Source: Rugamonas brunnea
GTDB taxonomy: Bacteria; Pseudomonadota; Gammaproteobacteria; Burkholderiales; Burkholderiaceae_D
Direction: 5' to 3'
Length of the DNA: 64,000 bases
Assembly (NCBI RefSeq): GCF_014042345.1
Contig: NZ_JACEZT010000014.1
Location: forward strand, 1 to 64,000
Position numbers and translations under genes: made by a program. Of this stretch, positions 44,342-52,993 are shown piece by piece. The notes under the pieces are model-generated. The model worked only from the letters and a program-made list of their open reading frames with translations, was not told where the DNA came from and ran no database searches. Each line of letters begins with the position of its first letter. The stretch's first letter is position 1.

Positions 44342-45310
44342 TTGAAGCTGGAAGATTTTTCGCACCTCATCACGCACTGGAACGCCCTGGCGCAGCAGGC
44401 GGCGCCGCACGCGTTCAAGGAGGGCGCGCTGGACGCGTTGCGCCAGCACCTGCCGTTCGATGCGGCCTGGTGGGGCACGGGCGTGCGCGGCGCGCGCCAT
44501 CCGCGCATCATCGAGAGTCATCCATACCGCTTGCCGCAGCGTTTCGCGCTGGACTGGCTGGCGGTGTCGGCCGACGACAGTTTCGCCTTCGCCGTGCAGG
44601 CGCAAGTGGGGGTGACGCAGGCACTGGTGGACGACAGCGGCTACAGCGAGGCCATGCGCGCCTTCGACCGCCACTACGATCTGGGGCCGTCGCTGGCGAC
44701 CAGCCATGGCGATGCGCAAACGGGGTTCGGCACCTTTTTGTCCGTATTCCGGCGCCAGGATGGCGCGCCCTTCAGCGAGGACGAGCGGGTGCGCATGCAG
44801 TTGCTGGTGCCGCACCTGATGCACGCGGGCGAGCTGTCATGGCGGCACGCGCTGGGCGCTTACCTGGAGAACCAGCTGGTGGCCGACGTTGACGACGATG
44901 CCTGCCTGGTCGGCGCCAGCGGTGCGTTCTGCCAGCAGTTGCTGCGCGAGTGGCCGGCCTGGCAGGGCGGCCCCTTGCCGCTGCCGCTGGCGCGCGCGAT
45001 CGCCGAGGGCCAGCGCCACTGGAGCGGCAAGCAGGTGCACATCGAACTGGCGGATGGCGGCCCGCAGCGGGTGCGGCTCACGCTGCGCCCGCGCGTGGGC
45101 GATGGTTTGACGGCCAGCCAGGAACGGGTGGCGCGCGAATACGTGGCCGGCTTTTCGTACAAGGAAATCGCGCGCAACCTGGGCCTGGCGCCGTCGACCG
45201 TGCGCACCTATCTGCGCGAGTGCTACCTGAAACTGGGCGTGAGCAACAAGCTGGAATTGAGTGAACGGGTGGGGCCCGCTTCACGGCCCAAAACCGGGGT
45301 CAGGTCATGA
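44342..45310 (+). CDS. LuxR-family transcriptional regulator, stop codon inside an inverted repeat
   Basis: The 322-residue protein has a C-terminal LuxR helix-turn-helix (about 250-312, LTASQERVAREYVAGFSYKEIARNLGLAPSTVRTYL). No response-regulator or autoinducer domain is recognisable at the N-terminus, which may be a GAF/PAS-like sensor. A TTG at 44342 is chosen as start because CGGGAG precedes it by five bases; a GTG at 44336 is the alternative. The gene diverges from the esterase gene 162 bases away and is probably its regulator. Its last codons (TGVRS and stop) lie within a perfect 29-bp inverted repeat. Confidence 0.85.
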   Translation: MKLEDFSHLITHWNALAQQAAPHAFKEGALDALRQHLPFDAAWWGTGVRGARHPRIIESHPYRLPQRFALDWLAVSADDSFAFAVQAQVGVTQALVDDSGYSEAMRAFDRHYDLGPSLATSHGDAQTGFGTFLSVFRRQDGAPFSEDERVRMQLLVPHLMHAGELSWRHALGAYLENQLVADVDDDACLVGASGAFCQQLLREWPAWQGGPLPLPLARAIAEGQRHWSGKQVHIELADGGPQRVRLTLRPRVGDGLTASQERVAREYVAGFSYKEIARNLGLAPSTVRTYLRECYLKLGVSNKLELSERVGPASRPKTGVRS

Positions 45311-45350
45311 AATTGCGCAAGTTGCGCAATTTCATGACCTGACCCCGGTT
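45292..45350. repeat. Perfect 29-bp inverted repeat, REP-like, at the luxR 3' end
   Basis: Two perfect 29-base arms (45292-45320 and 45322-45350) are separated by one base. Each begins or ends with AACCGGGGTCAGGTCATGAA or its complement. The core GGGGTCAGG recurs in the astB-gdhB spacer (59312-59324). I recall GGGGTCAG-type palindromes as abundant dispersed elements in Massilia-like genomes, perhaps mobilised by REP-associated transposases. The arms lack a T-run, so this is not a plain terminator, although it could act on RNA from both strands. Confidence 0.9.
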
Positions 45351-45366
45351 CTTTGCGGGAGGGGGA

Positions 45367-46203
45367 TTACAGCATGAGGACGGCGAACAGCGCCTGCACT
45401 TCGTGCGCCGATTCGGCCAGGATGTCGTGCAGCGTGCCTTCGCCGACGAGGAAGTCGATGGTGCGCGCGCCGAGCAGGGTGGTGGCGCCGGGCCGTTCCT
45501 GCAGCGGCGATGGCACGGGCGCCAGGTCGTTGGCCAGCAGCAGCGTGTCGCCCAGGGTTTCGGGCGGCAGCGCGCGCAAGCCCACCCACATGGCTTCCAC
45601 GGCCTGGGCCACGGGTTCGGGGATCACCAGCTTCTTGAGCACGCCGCGCCCGATCTCGGCCTCGCCGAATTCGATCCAGTCGCCGGGATCGCCGTCGAGG
45701 ATGCCGGGCCAGGCGCCGGCCTGCGACAGCAGATAAAAACCGCCCACTTCATGCACGATGCCGGCGAACATGGCCGTGTCCGGGTCCACATGGGTCACGC
45801 GGCGCGCGATCACCTGGGCCAGCGCGGCCACGTGGGCCGTGTGTTCCCACAACTGGGCCGCCTTGGCCTTGACGGCCGGGTCGCTGGACTGGCCGCCGAG
45901 CTGGCGCACGATCAGGGCCGCCACCTGCGATTGCAGCGTGCGCATGCCGAGCCGCTGCACGGCCGCGCGCACGCTCGAAATTTCGTTACCGGAACGGTTG
46001 TAGGCGACGGCGTTGGCGATGGCCACGGTGCGGGCCGCCAGCAAGGGGTCGGCCTGGATCAGCTTGGCCGCCGCGTCGATATGGCAATCAGGGTCGTTCA
46101 GCGCCTGCTGCAGGCGCAACGAGGCGTTCACATTGGTGGGGAACGTCAGCTCCCCCCGGCTCGCTTGAGCTGCGATCTGCTTGAAGGCGTCCAGTCTGTC
46201 CAT
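45367..46203 (-). CDS. HDOD-domain protein
   Basis: The 278-residue cytoplasmic protein is an HDOD (HD-related output) domain, which lacks the HD phosphohydrolase metal site in most members. The segment FPTNVNASLRLQQALNDPDCHIDAAAKLIQADPLLAARTVAIANAVAYNR is a good match to the family, as is AQLWEHTAHVAALAQVIARR. HDOD proteins act in signalling, often linked to cyclic-di-GMP or motility, by binding partners. The start at 46203 is chosen over an open upstream frame. It converges on the luxR gene across the inverted repeat. Confidence 0.9.
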   Translation of the reverse strand: MDRLDAFKQIAAQASRGELTFPTNVNASLRLQQALNDPDCHIDAAAKLIQADPLLAARTVAIANAVAYNRSGNEISSVRAAVQRLGMRTLQSQVAALIVRQLGGQSSDPAVKAKAAQLWEHTAHVAALAQVIARRVTHVDPDTAMFAGIVHEVGGFYLLSQAGAWPGILDGDPGDWIEFGEAEIGRGVLKKLVIPEPVAQAVEAMWVGLRALPPETLGDTLLLANDLAPVPSPLQERPGATTLLGARTIDFLVGEGTLHDILAESAHEVQALFAVLML

Positions 46204-46306
46204 CGAAAAAATTATACTCGGAATATTGCCGTGTGGAACTTTTTCGCAAAATACTTTTCTATCCCTTGCGGCCAACCGATAGCTTGCCGCAAGGGTGGGA
46301 CGCGGA

Positions 46307-46588
46307 TCAGGCTTCGCTGAAGATGGCGTCGCAGCCGTCCTGGGTGGCGTCCGTGTCCTGCAGTTCGTCGACCAGGCCCAGGTCGAACAATTCCTCGATC
46401 GCGTTCATGAAGCTGTTGTGCTTGGTTGCGCCGATCAGGCGATAGATTTCCCCCGCTTCATTGCGGATGCCGATCAACAGCTTTTCCTGGCGCACTTCTT
46501 CCGGGGTGCTGACGTTGAGCAACAGGTTGCCGATGATGTGTTTATCGAATTTGGCAGGTTTCTTGCCTTCGAGCAGAGTTGTTTTCAA
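46307..46588 (-). CDS. 93-residue hypothetical protein downstream of marR
   Basis: I do not recognise this acidic protein. It has no signal peptide or membrane helix. Two segments look structured: FDKHIIGNLLLNVSTPEEV (about 14-32) and LLIGIRNEAGEIYRLIGATKHNSFMNAIEELF. The start is a TTG at 46588 that overlaps the marR stop codon (TTGA), with AAGGA seven bases before it. Translation coupling to the regulator suggests a shared task, but nothing in the sequence says which. Confidence 0.7.
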   Translation of the reverse strand: MKTTLLEGKKPAKFDKHIIGNLLLNVSTPEEVRQEKLLIGIRNEAGEIYRLIGATKHNSFMNAIEELFDLGLVDELQDTDATQDGCDAIFSEA

Positions 46589-47049
46589 ATGTTTTCCTTG
46601 GTTGAGTCGTGGGTGGCCGGACTGCTGCCGTTAATGACAGTTTTGAGCTTGGACAGGGTTTTTTCAAGGTCTGCGTAATCATCGGCCGTGAAATTGGCGA
46701 ACACGGCGCTGCCCCTGGCCACAACGCGCGGGAACACGTCGCGGAAGGTGGCTTCGCCGGCGGCCGTCAGGCGCACGAAGAACGAGCGCTTGTCGTTGGC
46801 GTTGCGCTCGCGCGCCACCAGTCCCTTGTCCTCCAGGCGCTCGATCACCCCCGTCAGCGTGCCCTTGGTGATCAGGGTTTTCTCCCCGAGTTCCTTGTAG
46901 GACATGCCGGCCGTGTTGCCCAGCGTGGCGATGATGTCGAACTGGGCGTGGGTCAGGCCGCACTCGCGCACGTGTTCGCCCGACAGGCGCTCAAAGCCCT
47001 GCATGCATTCGGCCAGCAGCCGGATACTTTTCAAATAGCGTTCACCCAT
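46585..47049 (-). CDS. MarR-family transcriptional regulator
   Basis: The 154-residue winged-helix repressor has the MarR pattern: LTHAQFDIIATLGNTAGMSYKELGEKTLITKGTLTGVIERLEDKGLVARERNANDKRSFFVRLT (about 32-95), where NANDKRS is the wing. Such proteins respond to phenolic or oxidative signals, and usually control a neighbouring transporter. The DMT exporter diverging 130 bases away is the obvious candidate target. The spacer 47050-47178 would hold the operator, but no clear palindrome is visible. Confidence 0.92.
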   Translation of the reverse strand: MGERYLKSIRLLAECMQGFERLSGEHVRECGLTHAQFDIIATLGNTAGMSYKELGEKTLITKGTLTGVIERLEDKGLVARERNANDKRSFFVRLTAAGEATFRDVFPRVVARGSAVFANFTADDYADLEKTLSKLKTVINGSSPATHDSTKENI

Positions 47050-47178
47050 AGACCATGATTATAGCTGGCCGGGCGCGCCCATCTTTGGGGCAAGGTCGCC
47101 AAGCGCGCCGTGGCCGGGTACACTATGCCTCCCCGGCGCCCCTGAGCGCGCCGCCACCGCCATCGTGTCGAGACCTGT

Positions 47179-48090
47179 TTGAAGCCTTCCGCCCCATTGC
47201 ACCTGCGCGGCATCGCCGCCCTGTTGACCGTCACCCTCGTCTGGGGCACCACCTTTCCCGCCATGAAGGACATGACGGGCGCCCTGTCGGCCAGCATGAT
47301 CGTGCTGGTGCGCTTCGCGCTGGCCGGCCTGCTGCTGTCGCCGTTCCTTTGGCGGGCGCGGGCGGGCGACGTGGGGCAGGGCGTGCTGGCCGGGGTGGTG
47401 TTGTTCTTCTGCTACGTGTTCCAGATCGAAGGCCTGAGCCTGACCAGTTCCAACCGCAACGCCTTCCTCACCGGCCTGAACGTGCTGGTGGTGCCGCTGC
47501 TGGGTATGGCGTCCGGCAAGCTGCCCGAGCGCCGCATCGTGGTGGCGCTGCTGCTGGCGCTGGCTGGCTTGTTCGCCTTGTGCTGGGACGGCGGCATCAG
47601 CTGGGGCCGCGGCGACACGCTGGCCCTGCTGGCGGCGCTGTGCTTCGGCCTGTACGTGAAGATGATGGAGGTGGCCACCCGCAAGGTGCAGCGGCTGATG
47701 ACGCTGACGGCGGCCCAGATCGTCACCGTGGCCGTGTGCGCGGCCGGCTGGCTGCTGTGGCGCGACATGCCGTCCGGCGAGCTGGCCGGGCCGTGGCAGG
47801 CGGCCGCCTGGCAGGCCGTGCTGGCCTACAAGAGCAACCTGATCTACCTGGGCGTGGTGGCCACGGCCGCCATCATCTCGCTGCAAACGTGGGGCCAGAG
47901 CCACAGCAGCGCCAACGAGGCGGCCGTCATCTACGCATTCGAACCCGGTTGCGCCGCCATCTTCGCCTATTTCTGGCTGGGCGAGACGCTGGCCTGGAAC
48001 GGCTTGCTGGGCGCCGCCTTGTTGATCTCCGGTATGATAGTGAGCCAGTGGAGCAGCAGCCGGCCCGCCGCCGTGCTGGCGCCGGAATGA
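47179..48090 (+). CDS. DMT-family transporter (EamA)
   Basis: The 303-residue inner-membrane exporter has ten predicted helices in two EamA repeats, with the typical VWGTTFPAMKDMTGALSASMIVLVRF start and the second-repeat ending NEAAVIYAFEPGCAAIFAYFWLGETL. It starts with TTG at 47179. Members export amino acids or other metabolites. It is divergent from a MarR repressor, which probably regulates it. The AraC-type regulator follows 44 bases downstream in the same direction. Confidence 0.9.
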   Translation: MKPSAPLHLRGIAALLTVTLVWGTTFPAMKDMTGALSASMIVLVRFALAGLLLSPFLWRARAGDVGQGVLAGVVLFFCYVFQIEGLSLTSSNRNAFLTGLNVLVVPLLGMASGKLPERRIVVALLLALAGLFALCWDGGISWGRGDTLALLAALCFGLYVKMMEVATRKVQRLMTLTAAQIVTVAVCAAGWLLWRDMPSGELAGPWQAAAWQAVLAYKSNLIYLGVVATAAIISLQTWGQSHSSANEAAVIYAFEPGCAAIFAYFWLGETLAWNGLLGAALLISGMIVSQWSSSRPAAVLAPE

Positions 48091-48133
48091 GCGCCGCCCC
48101 AACTATCTCGTCCTTCTGACCATTAAACACCGC

Positions 48134-49087
48134 ATGCCATTTTCACCGCTCTCCCGTCTGGCCCAGGAACAGCCGCTGCGCGTGCTGCTGGTCAACGCGG
48201 GCGAGCCCGACGCCCTGACCTGGGCCGGCCTGGTCCAGCCGCTGCGGCTGGCGGCCCGGATGCTGGGGCCGGAGCAACTGCGGCTCGATATCCTTAGTCC
48301 CCAGCAGGCGGCGCTGACCCAGCCCCAGCCGGGCTGGCACCTGGCCCTGCTGGTGGCCGACGAGCAGCAAGCCCCGCCGCCGCCGGAGTTGTTGCGCACG
48401 GTGCTGGACCGTTGCCGCTCGGCCCGCTACTGGGGCGGGGTCGGCGCCGGCGTGCTGTGGCTGGCCGACGCCGGGCTGATGGCCGGCGTGCGCATCGCGC
48501 TGCCGTGGGCGCTGTACGCGGAAACGGAGGCGCTGACGCAGCGCGCCATCCTCACGCCCCATTTGTTCGAGCTCGACGGCCGCATGCTCAGTTGCTGCGG
48601 CGGCGCGGCCAGCATCGATTTCGCGCTGACGCTGGTGGCGGCGCTGTATGGCGCCACCGTGCAGGCCGCCATCAAGGAAAGCCTGTGCATCGAGCGCGTG
48701 CGTCCCCATGACGAACGGCAGCGGGTGGCGCTGCAGGCCCGTTTTGGGGCGCTGCAACCGAAGCTGTCGGAGGCGGTGACGCTGATGGAGGCCAATATCG
48801 AGGAACCGCTGTCGACCGACGACATCGCCGGCCTGGTGGGCCTGTCGCGGCGCCAGCTGGAACGGCTGTTCAAGCAATACCTGGACAGCCTGCCGTCGCG
48901 CTACTACCTGGAGCTGCGCCTGCAGCGCGCGCGCCAGTTGCTGCTGGAAACCAATCACTCGATCGTGCAGGTGGGGCTGATGTGCGGCTTCTCGTCCGGC
49001 TCGCACTTCTCCACTGCGTTCGGCGCGCTGTTCGGCAACACGCCGCGCGAGGAGCGCCAGCGTAAGCTGATGCCGCCGGCCGGCTGA
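48134..49087 (+). CDS. GlxA-family AraC regulator, possible ArgR-like arginine regulator
   Basis: The 317-residue protein has an N-terminal class I amidotransferase-like (DJ-1/GlxA) domain (about 15-195, with the LSCCGGAASIDFALTLVAAL elbow). A C-terminal AraC double helix-turn-helix follows (about 215-310, STDDIAGLVGLSRRQLERLFKQYL). This layout is that of ArgR, CdhR and GbdR in Pseudomonas, which sense amino acids or choline-related compounds. ArgR activates the aru (ast) operon and gdhB, and both occur within 4-11 kb here. The assignment as arginine regulator is therefore reasonable but unproven. Confidence 0.85.
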   Translation: MPFSPLSRLAQEQPLRVLLVNAGEPDALTWAGLVQPLRLAARMLGPEQLRLDILSPQQAALTQPQPGWHLALLVADEQQAPPPPELLRTVLDRCRSARYWGGVGAGVLWLADAGLMAGVRIALPWALYAETEALTQRAILTPHLFELDGRMLSCCGGAASIDFALTLVAALYGATVQAAIKESLCIERVRPHDERQRVALQARFGALQPKLSEAVTLMEANIEEPLSTDDIAGLVGLSRRQLERLFKQYLDSLPSRYYLELRLQRARQLLLETNHSIVQVGLMCGFSSGSHFSTAFGALFGNTPREERQRKLMPPAG

Positions 49088-49093
49088 GGCGTC

Positions 49094-51694
49094 CTACACA
49101 GGCGCCTGCACCGGCGCCGGGCCGCTGGCGTCGGGCAGGGCCACCATGCCATGCGCGCCGCTGGCGTTGTGCTCGGTGAGCTGGGGCGCCTTCAATGGCA
49201 GGCTGATCTGGAACAAGGTGCCGGCGCCCGGTTCGCCCTGCAGCGTGATGGTGCCGCCCAGCACCCCCGTCACCAGCGTCTGCACGATGTACAGGCCCAA
49301 CCCGGAGCCGCCCTGGCCCAGCCGGGTGGTGAAGAACGGGTCGTAGATCTTGTTGCGGTATTCGGCCGGGATGCCTTTGCCGTCGTCCGTGTAGGTCAGC
49401 AGCACGCGCTCGTCCTGGCGCTGGCCGCGGATCTGGACGTGGCCACCTTTGCGGCCTTCGAAGCCGTGCACCAGCGAGTTTTCCAGCAGGTTGGACAGCA
49501 CCTGGGCCAGCGGCCCCGGGAAGCTGTCGAGCTCGATGTCGGGCGCCACCTCCAGTGCGATGTGGTGGCCGCGGTGCTTCCAAGCATTGTGGTGGCTGGC
49601 GATCACTTCCTCCACCGTGCGCCGCAGCGGGAACACGCGGCGCCGCACGCTGGCCTGGTCCACGGCCAGTTCCTTGAAGTTGTCGATCAGCCCGGCCGCG
49701 CGGAAGGTGTTGCGCTCGATGATTTCCGTGGCCTGCTGGCACTGGCCGACGAAGGTGTCGGCTGCCGAGCGCTTGAGCTGGCCGGTCGCCAGCGCCCGCG
49801 CGAAGCTGTCCACGTGGGCCTTGAGCGTGGTGGACGCTGTTAGCGCGCTGCCCAGCGGCGTGCTCAGTTCGTGCGCGATGCCGGCCACCAGCCGCCCCAG
49901 CGACGCCACTTTCTCCGTCTGCAGCAACTGCTCGGCCGCCACGCGCAGGTCGTCGTTCGCTTGCCGCAGTTCGGCCGTGCGGGCCGTCACGCGCTGTTCG
50001 AGCTCTGCGTTTAATTCCTGGATCTCGGCCTCGCGCGCGCGGCGCGCCGCCACTTCCTGCTGCAGCTCGGCCGTGCGGCGCTTGACCATCACCCGCAGTT
50101 GCACGATGAAGGTGACGGCCACCAGCACCGCCAGCAGCAGCGCGCCCAGCGGCCGGTAATCGATGTCGTGCGCATAGTGGACGGTGCTCCAGTTCTGGCG
50201 GAACGCCTCGCGCTCACTCTTGGGGATGGCCGCCAGCGCCGCGTCGAGGATGGGCAGCAGTTCCGGCCAGTCGGAACGCACGCCGATGCCGATCTGGTAA
50301 CGGTAATCGGTTTCGCCGGCCACCCGCACGTCGGTCGCGCCCAGCTCCACCAGCTGGTGGGTGCCTGTCAGCAGCGGGCCGACGACGGCGTGCACCTTGC
50401 CGTTGCGCAGCAGCTCGGTGCCGGCCCGGAAGTTGCTGACCGGGACCATGGCGATGCCGGGCCAGTCATGCGGCAGCACGTCGGCCACCCCGGTGCGCGC
50501 GGCCACGGCCACGCGCTGGCCGCTCAGGCCGGCCAGGCCGCCGATGGGCGGGGTGGCCGTGCCGGCGAAGATCACCACCGGCGTGCTCAGATACGGCTCC
50601 GTCACCAGCATGAAGCCGGCCCGCCCCGGCGTGTGCGAAATGGCCGACACCAGGTCCACCTGGCGCTGTTCGATGCGACTGAGTTCGTCGGCCACGTCGC
50701 GCGCCGGCAGCAGCTCGAAACGCACGCCCAGTTGTTCTTCCACGCGGTGCAGGAAGTCCAGCGAGATGCCGTGCAAGGCGCCGTCCTCGCCGCGCCATTC
50801 GACGGGCGCGCGGCCGCTGTCGACGGCCACCCGCAGCACCGGGTGGGCCGCCAGCCAGGCGCGCTGCGCCGGCGTGAGGGCCAGTTCGCGCTGCACCGGC
50901 GTGCCTTCGGCCGCCGCCAGCCAGCGCGCGCGGATCAGCGCGTGCTCGTCGGCCGTGATGGCGGCCACGCCCTTGTCGATGATGGACAGCAGTTCGGGCG
51001 CGTCGTTGCGCAGGGCCAGCCGGATGGTGGCCGCCTCCGAGTAGTAGTACAGCAGCGCGATCTTGAGCGGGGCGCCCTGGCCGATGGCGCGCTGCACCAC
51101 GGGCAGGTCGTCGAAATAGGCGTCCGCTGCGCCCTGCTGCACGCGTGCCATGCCGTCCTGGGAGCTGTCCACTTCGACCAGCTCGCAATCGGGGCAACGC
51201 GCCTTCAGCACCGGCACGCGCGCCGTATTGCGCACCACGGCGACGCGTTGGTGGGCGTAGTCGCCCAGCATGTGGGTGGCGGCGTGGTCGGGCCGGGTCG
51301 CCATGGCGATCGGCAGTTCCAGGTAGGGCAGGGAGAAATTGAGGCTGCTCCTGCGCTCGGGCCGGTCGCGCGCGCACAGCACGCCGTCCACCTCGTGCGC
51401 CATGCCCTTGGTCAGGGCCTGGTCCCAGGTCGAGCCCTGGTAGCGGAATTTGAGGCCGGTCTTGCGCGCCACCAGCTCCGCGTAGTCGTAGCAGGCGCCC
51501 GCGTAGGAGCCTTCGCTGTCGGCGCGGCGGAAGGCGATGGGCGGGTTGAACTGGTCGAGCGCCATGGTCAGCACCGGATGGGCGCGCACCCACGCCTGCT
51601 CTTGTGGTGTGAGCGCAACCTGTGCCGCCGTCAGGGCGGGCCATGCAAGCAGCATGCAAAATAAAGTGGCCAGTGCGGCTCGTGCTGTGTGCAT
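49094..51694 (-). CDS. Sensor histidine kinase with two periplasmic amino acid-binding-type domains
   Basis: The 866-residue membrane sensor has a signal peptide (MHTARAALATLFCMLLAWPA) and two tandem type-2 periplasmic binding domains (about 30-265 and 275-505). A membrane helix (about 525-545) precedes a coiled-coil linker and the kinase part. The phospho-acceptor is His608 in GIAHELSTPLGSA; the catalytic motifs are NLLENSLVHG, DDGKGI and GSGLGLYIV. No receiver domain is fused, and no response regulator adjoins it. The layout resembles BvgS without its relay domains. It converges on the GlxA/AraC gene with 6 bases between and is divergent from a porin gene. A role in sensing arginine or another amino acid is inferred from position. 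Confidence 0.9.
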   Translation of the reverse strand: MHTARAALATLFCMLLAWPALTAAQVALTPQEQAWVRAHPVLTMALDQFNPPIAFRRADSEGSYAGACYDYAELVARKTGLKFRYQGSTWDQALTKGMAHEVDGVLCARDRPERRSSLNFSLPYLELPIAMATRPDHAATHMLGDYAHQRVAVVRNTARVPVLKARCPDCELVEVDSSQDGMARVQQGAADAYFDDLPVVQRAIGQGAPLKIALLYYYSEAATIRLALRNDAPELLSIIDKGVAAITADEHALIRARWLAAAEGTPVQRELALTPAQRAWLAAHPVLRVAVDSGRAPVEWRGEDGALHGISLDFLHRVEEQLGVRFELLPARDVADELSRIEQRQVDLVSAISHTPGRAGFMLVTEPYLSTPVVIFAGTATPPIGGLAGLSGQRVAVAARTGVADVLPHDWPGIAMVPVSNFRAGTELLRNGKVHAVVGPLLTGTHQLVELGATDVRVAGETDYRYQIGIGVRSDWPELLPILDAALAAIPKSEREAFRQNWSTVHYAHDIDYRPLGALLLAVLVAVTFIVQLRVMVKRRTAELQQEVAARRAREAEIQELNAELEQRVTARTAELRQANDDLRVAAEQLLQTEKVASLGRLVAGIAHELSTPLGSALTASTTLKAHVDSFARALATGQLKRSAADTFVGQCQQATEIIERNTFRAAGLIDNFKELAVDQASVRRRVFPLRRTVEEVIASHHNAWKHRGHHIALEVAPDIELDSFPGPLAQVLSNLLENSLVHGFEGRKGGHVQIRGQRQDERVLLTYTDDGKGIPAEYRNKIYDPFFTTRLGQGGSGLGLYIVQTLVTGVLGGTITLQGEPGAGTLFQISLPLKAPQLTEHNASGAHGMVALPDASGPAPVQAPV

Positions 51695-51767
51695 TTTGAG
51701 AGTAGCCTTTTGCGATGCGCCCCCGAATGTTTCACAGCATAGCCCACTCTGAGGGCGGAATATAGAC

Positions 51768-52862
51768 ATGATGAACAATCTTCGCGGCAAAGACACAATC
51801 TGCCGGGCAAATCTGAAACTGCTTGCCGGCGCGCTGTGGGGCGTCTGCCACAGTGCCCTGGCCGACAGCGGCGTGACGGCCTACGGCGTGATCGACACCT
51901 TCGCCACCCGCATCGCGGCCGATGGCCTGGCGCCCGTCACGCGCATCGACGCCAGCGGCCTGCTGGCCAGCCGGCTGGGCTTGCGGGGCCGCGAGGAGCT
52001 GGGCAGCGGCTTGCGCAGCAGTTTCGTGCTGGAGGCAGGCCTGAACGGCGACGACGGCAGCGGCGCGGACGGCAACCGCCTGTTCAACCGCCAGGCCTGG
52101 GTGGGGCTGGGCGGCCCGTTGGGCGAAGTGCGGCTGGGCCGCCAGAACACCCCGCAGTTTTACATGAACGGCAAGTTTGACGCTTTCACCAGCGCCACCC
52201 AGGCGTCGGGCTGGAACAATATGTATGGCGCGCCGCCGCGCATCGACAACGCCATCGGCTACTTCTCGCCCGACCTGGGCGGGCTGACGCTGCAGGTGCT
52301 GGCCGCGCGCGGCGCCACGGGCGGGGCCGCGCCGCTGGCCGAGACGGCCGCCAACCGCAACCTGCAGCTGGCGGCCGAATACGAGCGCCCCGGCCTGTAT
52401 CTGGGGGCGAACTACCAGCAGGTCGACAATGCGGCCCTGCCGTACCGGGCGCGGCGCGCCAGCATGGGCGCGTCCTGGACATGGACGCCGCGCTGGACCG
52501 TGTTCGGGGCCGTGGGCAGCGAGCGCCGCAGCGACGGCAGCCAGCGCTCCATGCTGTATTCGCTGTCCGTGCGCTGGCGCGCCGATGGCCCGCTGGCGCT
52601 GTCGTTTGGCTGGGCCGGACTGCGCGACCGGCTGGCCGGCGCCGGCCATGGCGACGCGGCCGAGCTGGGTGCGCAGGCCCAGTACCGGCTGTCCGTGCGC
52701 ACCTCGCTGTACGGATCGCTGGCCCGGCTGCGCCAATACGACCAGCGCAACAGTTTTGCGCTGGTGGGGGCGGCCGTGGTGGCGCCGGCCGCCCAGATCC
52801 GCTCGCCCCAGCCGGGCGGCGCCATCGACGGGGTGCAGCTGGGCGTGCTGCACACGTTCTGA
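51768..52862 (+). CDS. Gram-negative porin
   Basis: The 364-residue trimeric-type porin has a signal peptide ending near ALADSG (about residue 33). The usual betaproteobacterial start of the mature chain follows: VTAYGVIDTFATRI, then SRLGLRGREELGSGLRSSFVLEAG and RLFNRQAWVGLGGPLGEVRLGRQ. The barrel ends LGVLHTF, with Phe last. It is 131 bases before astC and divergent from the sensor kinase. A supply channel for arginine or other cations is an inference from that position. Start: two adjacent ATG codons at 51768 and 51771 cannot be told apart. Confidence 0.9.
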   Translation: MMNNLRGKDTICRANLKLLAGALWGVCHSALADSGVTAYGVIDTFATRIAADGLAPVTRIDASGLLASRLGLRGREELGSGLRSSFVLEAGLNGDDGSGADGNRLFNRQAWVGLGGPLGEVRLGRQNTPQFYMNGKFDAFTSATQASGWNNMYGAPPRIDNAIGYFSPDLGGLTLQVLAARGATGGAAPLAETAANRNLQLAAEYERPGLYLGANYQQVDNAALPYRARRASMGASWTWTPRWTVFGAVGSERRSDGSQRSMLYSLSVRWRADGPLALSFGWAGLRDRLAGAGHGDAAELGAQAQYRLSVRTSLYGSLARLRQYDQRNSFALVGAAVVAPAAQIRSPQPGGAIDGVQLGVLHTF

Positions 52863-52993
52863 GTCCGCCGCCGGGACGCGGTAAAAATGAAAATCCTTGT
52901 CGCCATTTCAAAAGAGTTTTAGCATCCCGCTTTTTATAATGGGTGCTCCAGTGCGGCCCCGCCGCCACCGTACCCACTTTGATAGGGATAGCC

